A DNA stretch of 27,830 bases, from positions 1-27,830 of the forward strand of contig JANBQS010000188.1 of the NCBI GenBank assembly GCA_027577415.1, read 5' to 3'. Origin of the DNA: Coemansia sp. RSA 922. Taxonomy: Eukaryota > Kickxellomycota > Kickxellomycetes > Kickxellales > Kickxellaceae. The notes beneath the pieces were generated by a model, which was given only the letters and a program-made list of their open reading frames with translations, did not search any database and had not been told where the DNA came from. Both the position numbers and the translations under genes were made by a program. This document shows positions 1 through 8,069 of this stretch, one piece after another (within the stretch, counting starts at the first letter, position 1; every line of letters begins with the position of its first letter).

Positions 1-2556
1 TGCAGCATTGCTGGACAGCCGTTGTCCTTCTATGCTCCCGACGCAGATTCAAACCCTTCTGACGTGTGCTTGCTGGAAGTGGCCCGTTCCAATGCCCCAA
101 GCCAAGTTCGAGGCAAGGAAGAAGCCATGGCGGTTGACCTGCGAAAGGTCCTTGCTCGCGCTTGGGGATTCGGCGAGTTCAAGCCTGGCCAAGTGTGCGC
201 CATCAAGCGGGTCCTCGAGGCGCAGTCGACTCTTTTGCTGCTGGCGACGGGCGCAGGCAAGTCCCTTGCGTACCAGTTGCCATCGCTTGTGCTGTCCTCT
301 GTGTATGCTGGCCTGACGCTGGTGGTGACGCCGTTAATAGCACTAATGCGCGACCAAATCCGCCACCTGCCTGATGGCCTTCAGGCACTCTGCATGTCGT
401 TCGAGTCGGGCGGTAAAGACGGCTACAACGACGCAGCGTCACGTCTGTCGTCGGGTCAGATCCAGCTCTTGTTCGTATCGCCTGAGCGGTTGCAGAGTCC
501 TCGGTTCCAAGAGCTGATGGGCATGGAGGGCATGCCGCCGATCCAGCTCGCGGTTGTCGATGAGGCGCACTGCGCAAGCGAGTGGTCGCACAACTTCCGG
601 CCGGCGTATTTGCAGCTGCCAGGACTCTTGCAGGGGCTTAGGGCTCGCTGCGTGCTGGCTATGACGGGCACAGCCACGGCGGCACTGGCTGATCGGCTGT
701 GCGAAATGTTCAGCATTGACTCGAGCAAAGGCGTCGTGCGTGGAGACGTTGTCCGGGACAATATCGCGCTTAGCATTGTGCAAGTGCAGCTGGACTCTGG
801 GCGCCGATCCAAGTCGACTGCGCGCGAGGATACGCTGCTCGGCATACTAAAGGCGCCCGACATGGCGGGGCTTGAGTCGATACTAGTCTACGTGTCGACG
901 CAAGCCAGCGCAGATCGGGTTGCCGAGTACCTCACTGCCCGCTCAGTGCCCGCGCAGTCGTATCATGCCGGCAAGCCTGCTGCCGAGCGCGCGAGGATTC
1001 AGGCGGCCTTTATGCGCGAGTCGCCAGCCGCAGCCGACCCGCCCGCAGCAGCAAGGGTTCCAATCCGCGTGCTGGTGGCCACAGTTGCGTTTGGGCTGGG
1101 GCTGAACAAAAGCAACATACGCGCGGTTGTTCACTTCAACCTCCCGCGGAGCATGGAGGCCTATGTGCAAGAAGTGGGCCGTGCTGGCAGAGACGGCGCC
1201 CCTGCACGTGGCATAATGCTCCTGGCCACCAACTCTGCTGAGGGCGCAGCTGGCCCACGAAGCGTCGACGCTGTGCAAATCCGGAGCTGGGCCCATTCAG
1301 ACGGCGTCGATGCCACTGCTGTGAGACGCCTGCTGCACAAGCTCTTCCCGGCACCGTTCGTGTGCAGCGCTATTGCCGCCGCCACAAGGGCACGCGCAGC
1401 CCAAGCCCATCCGACTTCTGCCGACTGGCAGGTGGCAAACACTGCCGTTCTTGAGCTGAAGGCCCTCGAGTCTGACATTGATGCCGACCAGGCTGTAATT
1501 CAGACCCTTATTAGCTACCTCGCCCTCAAGGACTCTGCCATGTTTGAAATCGAGCCCAACACACACCGCAAGTGCGACGTCCGCTTTACGCGCACTGAGC
1601 TGGGCAAGCTTGCTGAGACACACTCGTTCTTCGCCAAACTGGCTGACTATGCCAATGCTCGGTCTGCGCTTACGACAAAGCAGCAGCAGCAACGTGGCGG
1701 CCCATCGTCGCGCTTCCAAGCCGCCAAAAAGACTAGCATGTGTGCCGCAGTCGACATATTCGAGTTTGCCACCAGCATGGGCCTGCCTGCCTCTGAGGTC
1801 ACAGCTGAGCTATATCACTGGCGTGCCAAGCGTGAGGTCATGTTGGAGTGGCTAGAGCCGTCCTGCGTAGTAAAGGTGTCGCTAGACTTGAGCCGCTTTA
1901 TAGCAGAGCCGCTGGAAAGCGGCGCTGAGCTGAGCGATGAGGAATGGGGCGACCAGTTGGCTCTGCGCATAGACGCCCACATATCCAGCCTGGCCGAGTC
2001 CATCTGCCAGCAGAACGAGGCCAGAGTGCAAGACAGCCTGTACAAGGTGAACACTGTCGAGGCCCTGATGCTTGCTGCGCTGCAAGTTGTAGACCCGCCC
2101 AACCCGCTCCGTATGAGCACATTTCTCCAAACAGCTATCAAGTCCTACTTTGCTGCATCGCAGGCAGAGTGCGAGCAGGCACTGAGTGACCTGCGAACTC
2201 TCTCTGGCAGCGACTCTGAGAACCCTGAGCCGGATAGTGCTGCCATCGCCTACTTGTCTTGTCAGTTCCAGGACGCAGCAAGGCCCCGCGCATCTGAAGC
2301 TATTTCGCCCGAGGCTCGAGCTCGGATCCACAGATTTGCTCAACAGCACTGTGCTGAGCTCAAGACTGGCCGAGCTATTGCCCGCGTCTTCCATGGGCTT
2401 TCCAGTCCCAGCTGCTCGTCGTCTCAATGGATGTGGTGTTCAGAGTGGGGAAGCCTCGTCTGGGTCGATTTTGATGCTGTAAGACAGTGTGCGCAAGAGG
2501 AGCTAGTCAAACTACACCTTCCAGTTAATGGTCTCGCTAGTGGTGATTCATTTTAG
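1..2556 (+). CDS. RECQL4: RECQL4-like ATP-dependent DNA helicase (5' partial)
   Basis: This is a superfamily 2 RecQ helicase that unwinds DNA 3'-5' in replication and repair. The frame is open to base 1, so the N-terminus probably lies off the window. The first ATG in frame is at 127, in a good context, and would give 809 aa. In the 851-residue open frame the signatures are: motif 0 (FGEFKPGQ) just before the Walker A motif ATGAGKS at about 82-88; DEAH at 187-190, followed by SEWSHNFRPAYL; motif V (VATVAFGLGL); and the arginine-finger motif QEVGRAGRDG. The SxWSHNFRP block and the C-terminal GRAIARVFHGLSSP block are typical of vertebrate RECQL4, not of Sgs1/BLM. The RecQ C-terminal cysteines are largely missing. 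The Sld2-like replication-initiation domain of RECQL4 is not visible here and would have to be upstream. The gene converges on HRD1 with a 27 bp gap. The helicase call is certain; the RECQL4 subfamily call is strong. Confidence 0.9.
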   Translation, partial: CSIAGQPLSFYAPDADSNPSDVCLLEVARSNAPSQVRGKEEAMAVDLRKVLARAWGFGEFKPGQVCAIKRVLEAQSTLLLLATGAGKSLAYQLPSLVLSSVYAGLTLVVTPLIALMRDQIRHLPDGLQALCMSFESGGKDGYNDAASRLSSGQIQLLFVSPERLQSPRFQELMGMEGMPPIQLAVVDEAHCASEWSHNFRPAYLQLPGLLQGLRARCVLAMTGTATAALADRLCEMFSIDSSKGVVRGDVVRDNIALSIVQVQLDSGRRSKSTAREDTLLGILKAPDMAGLESILVYVSTQASADRVAEYLTARSVPAQSYHAGKPAAERARIQAAFMRESPAAADPPAAARVPIRVLVATVAFGLGLNKSNIRAVVHFNLPRSMEAYVQEVGRAGRDGAPARGIMLLATNSAEGAAGPRSVDAVQIRSWAHSDGVDATAVRRLLHKLFPAPFVCSAIAAATRARAAQAHPTSADWQVANTAVLELKALESDIDADQAVIQTLISYLALKDSAMFEIEPNTHRKCDVRFTRTELGKLAETHSFFAKLADYANARSALTTKQQQQRGGPSSRFQAAKKTSMCAAVDIFEFATSMGLPASEVTAELYHWRAKREVMLEWLEPSCVVKVSLDLSRFIAEPLESGAELSDEEWGDQLALRIDAHISSLAESICQQNEARVQDSLYKVNTVEALMLAALQVVDPPNPLRMSTFLQTAIKSYFAASQAECEQALSDLRTLSGSDSENPEPDSAAIAYLSCQFQDAARPRASEAISPEARARIHRFAQQHCAELKTGRAIARVFHGLSSPSCSSSQWMWCSEWGSLVWVDFDAVRQCAQEELVKLHLPVNGLASGDSF

Positions 2557-2583
2557 AAGGGTTAAGAGTACAATTCTACATGA

Positions 2584-4386
2584 CTATATATCTGGCTCCT
2601 TTCCCTTGAACTTCTGCTGCTGCAAGCTACCTTCAACATTGCTTTCAGAGACTGCTGCTACAGGCGAGGCACCGCGAAGGTCATCGTCGTCGGCGGCGAC
2701 GGCGGGTGCAGAGTCTGTTTGACGACTTGTTGTCGATGTTGCTCTTGCAGCTGATAGCGACTGAACTTGAGTAAGCGCCACTACCATATGTGATATCTGA
2801 ACTTGGAAGGCCGACAGGATCCGGATTCTCTCCTCCACTGCCGCACGACTACCTGATTCTAGAGCCTTTATTTGCTCGTCGCTAAGTGTGGTAAGGTCGG
2901 GTGCGGGAAAGTCCTGCAACGACCGCACGAGAAGGGGACCATGTGTGGTAGTAGGCGGAAATATTGACATCAACGAAGACAGCTCAGGCATTGCCGTGGC
3001 GCCAGCGCCATATCCTTGTTCTCCAGCCATTGGCAGGCGTGTTGTCGTCGACTGTTGCCACGTTGGAGTATGAGAGTGTCGCTCTGACATTGGCACAGCA
3101 CTGTTTGGTACAGCGTTACTCGCAGGTGCAGAATCTGACATGGCATTGGGCGGGATGTGGTTCTGAGGTTCACGGCGAGCAGCATCAGTCGCTGCTACGT
3201 TGCCCTGCGGAAGATCGTGTGGTGGAGGAGGCACGTTGCGAGCCGGTGGGGCATTGCGGCTGCCCTCAACAGGTACTGTGTCGTCAAGCACGCTGTGGCG
3301 GCAAGTCGGACAGCTCTGCTGTCGCTCAAGCCAGCTACGGAGACAGTTGAAGTGGAATACGTGGCTGCACGGCAGGCGCTTGGGCGTATCACCCGAGAGG
3401 TTCTGAGCGAGTCCCGCTCGGCGCTCGTTGTTCCAGATGTCGGCCTGCTCCTGCGAAGGTCCAGTCATCTCGTCGCGGCATATGATACACGTAGTGTCGC
3501 TCATGGCGTCTAGATCATCTTGGCTTACGGTCGGGTAGCGCAGGTGCATGTTCTGCATCGCCTTGCGATATCTTACCCAGTCACGGCACCGGTTGTAGAA
3601 GGAGCGGGCCGTAATATACAGGTCGCGTAAAATGTGGATAGGTGGGCCATAGTATGCCATGACTGCAGCAAAGAAGAACAGATATACAACCAGTCTGGCG
3701 AGATCGTAGGCAAGCTCCACGTAGAACACTAGGGTCTGCTTGTCCTCCCACTCACCACCACGCGCAAGGTCGATGGCGTTTAGCACAAACTTGGCGCTGG
3801 TGGCCATGAAGCGGGCCAGCAAGAGCGCGTACTCAAAGCCAAATACAATCATCATAGTTGCACCGTAGCGCTTGGTGTTGCCCACAGCGTAGGAGAGCAT
3901 GAGGCAGTCGACTGAAAACAAAAGCACCGACAGCGCAGTGATGCGTACAAGGAACAGCGCGGTTAGGCGCGTCTGCTGCTCCATAAATGTCACTCTGTCA
4001 GCCAGCATCCAGTGGAACAGCTTGCAGAACAGCAGAAATACAAACAGCGTCAGTGTTGCGGCGTCAAACTCGTCGCGCAATATAGCCAGTGCTAAGCAGG
4101 TTTCGGTAACGGCAAGCCAGCCTTGTTCATAGAGGCGTTCGACCTCGATGGCTCGCAGTTGGCCAAGGAATATGCGCACTAGCAGCTTGCCCAGCAGGAT
4201 TGTAAGCAGCAGGCCCATGTTGGCCAGTATCATCATCGCCGCGCCCGACTGCGAGAGCAGGACGCACCCAGTGTAAAAGTGATCATGGAGTGTAAAGGCC
4301 GAAGCTACAACGCCGACAGTGAGAACTGTGGTGGTTAGTCCATACACGGCCAGCCGAGGGACTGTTCTGTGGCTATTGGCTGCCAT
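2584..4386 (-). CDS. HRD1: HRD1/synoviolin-type ERAD E3 ubiquitin ligase
   Basis: This is an ER-membrane RING-H2 ubiquitin ligase of the ER-associated degradation retrotranslocation complex, 600 aa. The N-terminal half (about residues 10-290) is a multi-span membrane region that opens with RLAVYGL, as Hrd1 proteins do. The RING-H2 runs from C300 to C362 (C300, C303, C340, H342, H345, C348, C359, C362) and includes LPCSHVFHFNCLRSWLERQQ. A disordered Pro/Ser/Asn-rich region follows. A C-terminal helix containing ALESGSRAAVEERI matches the conserved tail of Hrd1 proteins. I chose the ATG at 4386 because the upstream frame starts only at a TTG and the family begins at this point. The gene diverges from pyroglutamyl-peptidase I across 273 bp that contain a UPRE-like site, and it converges on the helicase gene. 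The spacing between C303 and C340 is longer than in human HRD1. Confidence 0.93.
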   Translation of the reverse strand: MAANSHRTVPRLAVYGLTTTVLTVGVVASAFTLHDHFYTGCVLLSQSGAAMMILANMGLLLTILLGKLLVRIFLGQLRAIEVERLYEQGWLAVTETCLALAILRDEFDAATLTLFVFLLFCKLFHWMLADRVTFMEQQTRLTALFLVRITALSVLLFSVDCLMLSYAVGNTKRYGATMMIVFGFEYALLLARFMATSAKFVLNAIDLARGGEWEDKQTLVFYVELAYDLARLVVYLFFFAAVMAYYGPPIHILRDLYITARSFYNRCRDWVRYRKAMQNMHLRYPTVSQDDLDAMSDTTCIICRDEMTGPSQEQADIWNNERRAGLAQNLSGDTPKRLPCSHVFHFNCLRSWLERQQSCPTCRHSVLDDTVPVEGSRNAPPARNVPPPPHDLPQGNVAATDAARREPQNHIPPNAMSDSAPASNAVPNSAVPMSERHSHTPTWQQSTTTRLPMAGEQGYGAGATAMPELSSLMSIFPPTTTHGPLLVRSLQDFPAPDLTTLSDEQIKALESGSRAAVEERIRILSAFQVQISHMVVALTQVQSLSAARATSTTSRQTDSAPAVAADDDDLRGASPVAAVSESNVEGSLQQQKFKGKEPDI

Positions 4387-4659
4387 AGCGCTAGGGGCAT
4401 TCAATTGAGCAAGCGTAATGCCGAGTGTATGTGCGAATCGACGGCAAAGAAAACAGGCAAGCAAAAAAAAGAATAGAATGAAGTTAAATTTTATGAAAGC
4501 TGAGCCAAAAAGTGCAATTGCTGTATGGCTCTGGCAGATTTTTGTGTGTGTGGGGGGGGGCAATCAAGCGGTGACGTGGCAGGCAATTCTTGGATACGGA
4601 AGTTCTCTTCCAAACCACCTTCTTTTTCTACCTTAGCTTTGAAATATTTAAACTTTAAT
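4387..4659. promoter_or_regulatory. Shared divergent promoter HRD1 / pyroglutamyl-peptidase I
   Basis: This 273 bp spacer lies between two start codons that face apart, so it must hold both promoters. It contains a run of G residues ending at 4560, the octamer TGACGTGG at 4572-4579, a pyrimidine-rich stretch around 4608-4631 and an A/T-rich stretch just before the peptidase ATG. The promoter role is inferred from position only. Confidence 0.6.
4572..4579 (+). promoter_or_regulatory. UPRE-like element TGACGTGG
   Basis: TGACGTGG is identical to the core of the metazoan XBP1 unfolded-protein-response element and close to bZIP/CRE-type sites. It lies about 186 bp upstream of the HRD1 start codon. 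HRD1 is a classical unfolded-protein-response target in yeast and mammals. Binding here is inferred. Confidence 0.4.
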
Positions 4660-5295
4660 ATGGAGTTAAAGCATGCACTATTGACTGGGTTCGAGCCGTT
4701 TGGCAAGCCGCGGCCTAGCGATAATCGCAGCTGGGAGGCAGTTAAGCAGCTGGCTGGCGAGCGGATTGTAGTGGGTGATACGTCGGTGCTATGCCATTGC
4801 TTTGAACTCCCAGTGAGTTACAACCCGGTGTCAGAGCTGGTTCCGGGCCTGCACTGTGGCGAGAACTATAGCTTGGTGATTCACTGTGGTGCGGGATCGG
4901 ATGGAAAGGTGGAGATCGAGCAGCTGGCACACCGCACGGGCTATATCAAGCCTGGAAACGGCGGAGACGACGATGTGCCAGCCGGCAACCGCGTCCCAAA
5001 CTACTCCACACCAGACAAGCTCTGGACGTCGGTGGATGTGGGTGGTCTGAGAGATGCACTGGTTGCTAAGGGGTGGAGCCGTGTCAAGGCCAGCCAGGAT
5101 GCCGGGCGATACCTATGCGAGTTTACGTACTACACATCTTTGGCCGAGGCACAGACAACGTACCCGGACCGCCACCTGCCACTGCCAAAGACGCTGTTTG
5201 TGCATGTTCCACCGCACACATGTGATCCGTATGATGATGTAGAGCTGGCAGAGATCGTGCGTGACATTGTGCGGCACTTGATAGCGCAAGACTAA
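4660..5295 (+). CDS. Pyroglutamyl-peptidase I (MEROPS family C15)
   Basis: This is a cytosolic cysteine peptidase that removes N-terminal pyroglutamate (5-oxoproline) from peptides. The protein is 211 aa, the usual length for the family. It starts with MELKHALLTGFEPFG, the family N-terminal block (TGFEPFG). The likely catalytic triad is visible: Glu87 in VEIEQLA, Cys153 in AGRYLCEFTYY and His182 in FVHVPP. Asn residues follow the first block (DNRSW), as expected. I chose the ATG at 4660 because it sits directly before the family start; the frame upstream has no ATG that fits the family. The gene diverges from HRD1 and converges on the NT-C2 gene, with stop codons 66 bp apart. All catalytic residues appear intact. 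Family identity is clear; the physiological substrate is unknown. Confidence 0.93.
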   Translation: MELKHALLTGFEPFGKPRPSDNRSWEAVKQLAGERIVVGDTSVLCHCFELPVSYNPVSELVPGLHCGENYSLVIHCGAGSDGKVEIEQLAHRTGYIKPGNGGDDDVPAGNRVPNYSTPDKLWTSVDVGGLRDALVAKGWSRVKASQDAGRYLCEFTYYTSLAEAQTTYPDRHLPLPKTLFVHVPPHTCDPYDDVELAEIVRDIVRHLIAQD

Positions 5296-5361
5296 ATTAA
5301 CAGGGTTCAGAGAGTATCAATAGTATTGGAGTATTTTTACAATGGTCAAGGACATGGAGAG

Positions 5362-6446
5362 CTACGAAGGCAAGGTAGGAGGTGAGAAGAACACGTCGTC
5401 AATGATCTGCTGGTTCTTCTTTGATGAGCGCTGGAAAGGTGCCAACTCACGGACGTTGGTGTTGTCAATAGGCAGCAAGGCGCGCGACTGCGACGTCTCG
5501 GTGGTGTTGCTTCGGGTCGTATTGGTATGAACTGAGGTGGCGGAGGTGGCGGGCTTTCGGTGGTTGTGGGCGGCCGAGTGCTGCTTGCTAGAGAACGAGT
5601 TTCCCATGGACGAGTTCTCTCGGCCACCACGGGCATTGTTCTCATTGGTGATCATGTCGTTTAGGTCCGTCAGCACCATCGACCTGTCCAGGGGCGGAAC
5701 GTCGTAGCTGTCAGGTCCGCCTGACTGCGAGACGCAGATGGATAGCTACAATAGAGATAGGGACATGGATTAGACAAGCACTCTTTACAATAGGCGCAAT
5801 AGGAGTTCCGGGGCATTCTAGTCCTCGGTACGCATGAACCCTTGCATCCTGGCGTGAGAGGGACACATACCTTGAGCGTGCAGTTGAGTCTGCACTCCTG
5901 CAGGAAATAACGTCGCGATGATCCAGAGAGCCGCGCGTATTCTGAAAGATTGACCGTCAGCGCCCCGACCCTCATGTGGACGTGGGGGTACACTTCCTAC
6001 ATTGAGCAACACGGCGGCGATCGTCGCTGGTCTTTATTAGCACCAACACTGCTGATCAAACAGAAGAGGGCCACCACCATCAGTTAGTGCCTTACCTGCT
6101 TTATTGATATCTTGAGCTCGCATGGTGCAAGCACGCCCTCCTTGGCGATGGATATGTCAGCACTCTTCTCGACGGCCTGAGACCATCGCACCTCGCGATT
6201 GACGACAGGAGCCCTACAGCAAACAAGAGCAGGCAGTCAGTTGTATGCAAAAAGAAAGTAATGTCAGGAGGCTACGCCATGTGTGGCTCGCACTTACCTG
6301 GGCGTGGAGCCGCTGTAGTCCTGGAGCCGCCACTTTACGTAAAAGAGTCCGTTCAGGGGTGGCACGTTGTTCAAGTCCTCGATTCGCAGTTGCACATTGA
6401 ACGTGGCAAGTCGTGCGCGCGGCACAAACAGATTGTGAATGGCCAT
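5362..6446 (-). CDS. NT-C2 domain protein (EEIG1/EHBP1/FAM102-like), four exons
   Basis: I assembled this gene by eye as complement of exons 5362-5745, 5871-5996, 6096-6213 and 6298-6446. The three GT-AG introns are 125, 99 and 84 bp, and the product is 258 aa. All junctions keep the frame (donors GTAAGT, GTAAGG and GTATGT; acceptors TAG). Exon 1 begins MAIHNLFVPRARLATF and carries the NT-C2 signature LNNVPPLNGLFYVKWRL. Exon 2 ends with APCELKISIKQ, exon 3 has LTVNLSEYARLSG, and exon 4 begins LSICVSQSGGPDSYDVPPLD. This follows the strand order of the N-terminal C2 fold in EEIG1/FAM102A and EHBP1, which act at membranes in trafficking and cytoskeleton linkage. The last 100 or so residues are Ser/Thr/Asn-rich and look disordered. 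Function in fungi is not known to me. Exon boundaries are predictions. Confidence 0.78.
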
Positions 6447-6667
6447 TCCGCAGAGCGATAAAGAACAAAAAGGGCTGAGAGAGGAAGAAAGGAAGGGAAA
6501 CATGGAAGAGGAAAAAAAGAGCAGCGATGGTGATGTCTCATATCACTAGGGCCTGTCAGGCGCCACTTCTCCGTCCTAGGCTAAATAAGAGGCTGGTGGT
6601 GCATCTCACCTGCTAGCAGCAGACATGCCACTTGAGTATTATTGCACAAAGATAAAAGAAGAGCCCA
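6447..6667. other. Spacer: promoter of NT-C2 gene and 3' end of methyltransferase gene
   Basis: This 221 bp spacer separates two genes on the minus strand. It has a purine-rich plus strand (a CT-rich leader on the coding strand) just upstream of the NT-C2 start. No ORF or RNA gene is visible. Confidence 0.5.
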
Positions 6668-7342
6668 CTAGTGAATCGGCGACGGCGCTGCTGCTAGCTT
6701 CTTGGTGGCGATGTACATAAAGTAGTCAAAGCCGCCGTCGTTGAGCCGCTCGATCTGCAGCTCCCACGATGGACGCTCGAGATGGCGCCTGCGAAAGTGC
6801 GGCTGGCCGAACGTTATCCAAATGAACTTGCCACCCGCTGTCAGCACCCGGTTGACCTCGTTGACCTCTCGCCCAACGTTCTCGCACATTTCAGCCGATG
6901 GCTCCCACACGTCGCCCTTGTCGCACATCAGTGCATCCAGCGTGCCCTTGTCTATGGCCACGTCCACTGAGCCGTCACCCAAGTCCAAGGCGCGCACGTC
7001 CATCACCTCCCACGTCATCCCAGATTGATGCTGCGTGCGCTGTCTCATCTGCTCAATCACGACATCACTGTAGTCCACATTGATGATGCTTTGGTACCCA
7101 TCATCGTACATGTCGCTGGAGAGTGTCGAGTTTCCACATCCAAGCATCAATATGCGCACGTCCTTGCTGCCAATGTGCTTGCTGAGCAGTGGCTCCAGAT
7201 CCCTGTACGTCTTGAACCAGTCAAACGTTGCCGCTTCTTCTTGCATGTACCGCTGCTGCCAATACTCTTTCGTTCCATACGCCGTATTGTCCTCTGGAAG
7301 GACCGACAGGTCCGTGCTTGCCGTTGTAGACTTGGCCGACAT
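6668..7342 (-). CDS. Class I SAM-dependent methyltransferase, EEF1AKMT4-like
   Basis: This is a 224 aa seven-beta-strand methyltransferase without introns. The SAM-binding motif I is ILMLGCGNSTLS at residues 64-75, followed by the acidic post-I motif INVDYSDVVIEQM at about 87-99 and the DKGTLDAL block at 131-138. The combination of EYWQQRY...FDWF near the N-terminus, motif I as LGCGNS and DKGTLDALM matches the EEF1AKMT4/METTL13-type group. In animals that group methylates lysines of elongation factor eEF1A. The substrate in this organism is inferred, not shown. The start at 7342 (MSAKSTTAS) is the only ATG upstream of the conserved region. The gene diverges from the PEX4-like E2 gene across 237 bp. 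Confidence 0.85.
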   Translation of the reverse strand: MSAKSTTASTDLSVLPEDNTAYGTKEYWQQRYMQEEAATFDWFKTYRDLEPLLSKHIGSKDVRILMLGCGNSTLSSDMYDDGYQSIINVDYSDVVIEQMRQRTQHQSGMTWEVMDVRALDLGDGSVDVAIDKGTLDALMCDKGDVWEPSAEMCENVGREVNEVNRVLTAGGKFIWITFGQPHFRRRHLERPSWELQIERLNDGGFDYFMYIATKKLAAAPSPIH

Positions 7343-7579
7343 CTATAAGAAATAATAATAACTTTTTTATCGATACAAAACCGCATCTCGGACACAAAAA
7401 AGGCGTTGAAAATTGGTGATAAAGTCGCCATATTGGGCCTCTGTATGGGCACGAGTGGCCAAGCGATCTCTTTCTCTTCTGCTCACATCTCTAACGCGCT
7501 ATCTAAATTCGCCAACAAAAGACAGAAAACCAGGCTATTGACAGAAAACCAGACTATTGACCCACCAAAGTGTATACAT
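7343..7579. promoter_or_regulatory. Shared divergent promoter methyltransferase / PEX4-like E2
   Basis: This 237 bp spacer separates divergent start codons. It includes an AT-rich block at 7345-7380 and a 19 bp tandem duplication near the E2 start. If translation of the E2 began at the in-frame ATG at 7445, part of the spacer would be coding. Confidence 0.5.
7521..7558 (+). repeat. 19 bp tandem duplication upstream of the E2 start
   Basis: Two adjacent 19 bp copies, at 7521-7539 and 7540-7558, differ at one base (CAGGCTATT versus CAGACTATT). They lie just upstream of the preferred E2 ATG at 7580. The unit length is not a multiple of three. Confidence 0.9.
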
Positions 7580-8059
7580 ATGACGGCCGCTGTACGACGG
7601 CTGCTCAAGGAGCTGCAAGACACGCAGAATGATCCAAGCGAGGAAATCGTCTCTTTGGCGCCCGTCGATGACGAGAGCATACTCCGGTGGCGAGCTGTTC
7701 TGCGTGGGCCTCGCGACTCGCCGTACGAGGGAGGCTGCTTTGAACTGCGCATTGATGTGCCCGAGCAGTACCCCATACGGCCACCAACACTGGCATTTGT
7801 AACGCCAGTATGCCATCCAAACGTGCACTTTGAAACAGGCGAAATATGCCTGGACATACTCAAGACGCAATGGTCGCCAGCCTGGACTCTCACCTCGACG
7901 TGCCTGGCCATACAGGTTCTGCTCGCCAACCCAGAGCCGTCTAGCCCGCTGAACTGCGATGCAGCAAACCTCTTGCGCTGTGGAGACGTCGTGGGCTACA
8001 AGTCGCTGGTTGGCATGTATACTCGCATGTATGCACATTCGCCAGAGGCTCCTCAATAG
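7580..8059 (+). CDS. PEX4: Ubiquitin-conjugating enzyme E2, PEX4-like
   Basis: This is a 159 aa E2 consisting of the UBC fold alone. The HPN motif is at residues 79-81 and the catalytic Cys90 lies in GEICLDILK. The segment after the active site, with WSPAWTL, LLANPEPSSPLNCDAANLLR and GDVVGYKSLVGMYT, resembles the peroxisomal E2 Pex4. Pex4 monoubiquitinates the import receptor Pex5 at the peroxisomal membrane so that it can be recycled. Pex22, the Pex4 anchor, is not in the window. I chose the ATG at 7580 because MTAAVRRLLKEL fits the family N-terminus. The frame is also open back to an ATG at 7445, which would add 45 mostly basic and Ser-rich residues. A UBC family call is certain; PEX4 against other E2s is probable. 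The gene converges on GCV1 with a 61 bp gap. Confidence 0.8.
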   Translation: MTAAVRRLLKELQDTQNDPSEEIVSLAPVDDESILRWRAVLRGPRDSPYEGGCFELRIDVPEQYPIRPPTLAFVTPVCHPNVHFETGEICLDILKTQWSPAWTLTSTCLAIQVLLANPEPSSPLNCDAANLLRCGDVVGYKSLVGMYTRMYAHSPEAPQ

Positions 8060-8069
8060 ACTTGTACCT

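Noticed and set aside
4387..4563. N-terminal extension of HRD1 with a hydrophobic stretch resembling a signal anchor
   Set aside because: The extension starts with TTG, not ATG. Known Hrd1 proteins begin at the RLAVYGL block just after the ATG at 4386.
4525..4659. Longer pyroglutamyl-peptidase start upstream of 4660
   Set aside because: The added residues are not conserved in the family and would overlap the divergent promoter. The ATG at 4660 gives the normal length.
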